Source of the DNA: Caryophanales bacterium UBA5455
GTDB taxonomy: Bacteria; Bacillota_I; Bacilli_A; RFN20; CAG-826
Reading direction: 5' to 3'
Assembly: GCA_002427365.1 (NCBI GenBank)
Contig: DIQT01000012.1
Span: forward strand, 6,235 to 13,344
DNA length: 7,110 nt
The notes below the pieces were generated by a model. That model was not told the DNA's origin, searched no databases, and worked only from the letters and a program-made list of their open reading frames with translations. The position numbers and the translations under genes were made by a program. Positions within the stretch are counted from its first letter, which is position 1. Every line of letters starts with the position of its first letter. Positions 7,015 to 7,110 of the stretch are shown in pieces.

Positions 7015-7040
7015 AAAAAAATGATGGATTGCTCCATCAT
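7015..7040 (-). terminator. Intrinsic terminator of the gene entering from the right edge
   Basis: ATGATGGA (7021-7028) and TCCATCAT (7033-7040) form a perfect 8-bp stem with a 4-base loop. On the minus strand it is followed at once by six T (7020-7015) and a further T-rich run. The T-run at 7044-7049 on the plus strand is set back by 3 bases, so the minus direction is favoured. It lies 24 bases after a minus-strand stop codon (7065). Confidence 0.75.
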
Positions 7041-7064
7041 CCGTTTTTTGTCTTTATTTAATAG

Positions 7065-7110
7065 CTATTCAATAAGTTCTTGTTCGACATAACCTTCATC
7101 GGTAATCTTT
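7065..7110 (-). CDS. 3' end of a gene running in from the right edge
   Basis: Read on the minus strand, one frame is open from the window edge to a TAG at 7067-7065, giving the last 14 residues KITDEGYVEQELIE. The acidic, natural-looking tail and the well-placed minus-strand terminator 24 bases beyond support a real gene end. The product cannot be identified from so few residues. The stop is TAG, while the five complete genes here end in TAA. Confidence 0.5.
   Translation of the reverse strand, partial: KITDEGYVEQELIE

Noticed and set aside
1..7110. Alternative genetic code (TGA as tryptophan), as in Mycoplasma
   Set aside because: All five complete genes are open with TGG tryptophans (about 20) and no in-frame TGA, so the standard code explains everything.
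1..7110. CRISPR array, tRNA, insertion sequence or phage module
   Set aside because: No spaced direct repeats, tRNA-like cloverleaf, transposase or terminal inverted repeats were found on reading both strands.

Overview
The window is AT-rich, densely coded bacterial DNA with good AGGAGG-type ribosome sites, sigma-A-like promoters and U-tailed hairpin terminators. All tryptophans in the reading frames are TGG and the visible stops are TAA (five) and TAG (one), so the standard code applies. This argues against Mycoplasma or Spiroplasma and suggests a low-GC Bacillota, perhaps one of the uncultured Bacilli lineages near Acholeplasma, Erysipelotrichia or RF39. That placement is inference. No transposase, phage gene, tRNA, rRNA or CRISPR array is visible, and no gap without a gene exceeds 300 bases.

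Layout from left to right: (1) a promoter and leader with a 14-bp palindrome, then a secreted M6-family (immune inhibitor A-like) zinc metalloprotease lipoprotein on the plus strand; (2) a shared two-way terminator; (3) a minus-strand operon of a 621-residue membrane protein followed by a LemA-family protein; (4) a divergent promoter region of about 250 bases with a 17-bp interrupted palindrome; (5) a plus-strand gene for a divergent CofE-like (F420-0:glutamate ligase fold) protein; (6) a second two-way terminator whose hairpin contains the last codons of the next gene; (7) a minus-strand alpha/beta-hydrolase with an unusual cysteine cluster; (8) a terminator and the last codons of another minus-strand gene entering from the right edge.

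The genes do not form one obvious pathway. The clearest functional unit is the two-gene membrane operon: the large protein has a coiled-coil, a two-helix membrane hairpin and a large cytoplasmic part, and LemA is a single-pass helical protein also facing the cytoplasm, so the two may form a complex. The most unusual genes are the CofE-like protein, which keeps the family's N- and C-terminal landmarks but has an altered substrate-site motif and an internal insertion, and the hydrolase with a possible metal-binding Cys cluster. Both are cytoplasmic and of unknown substrate.
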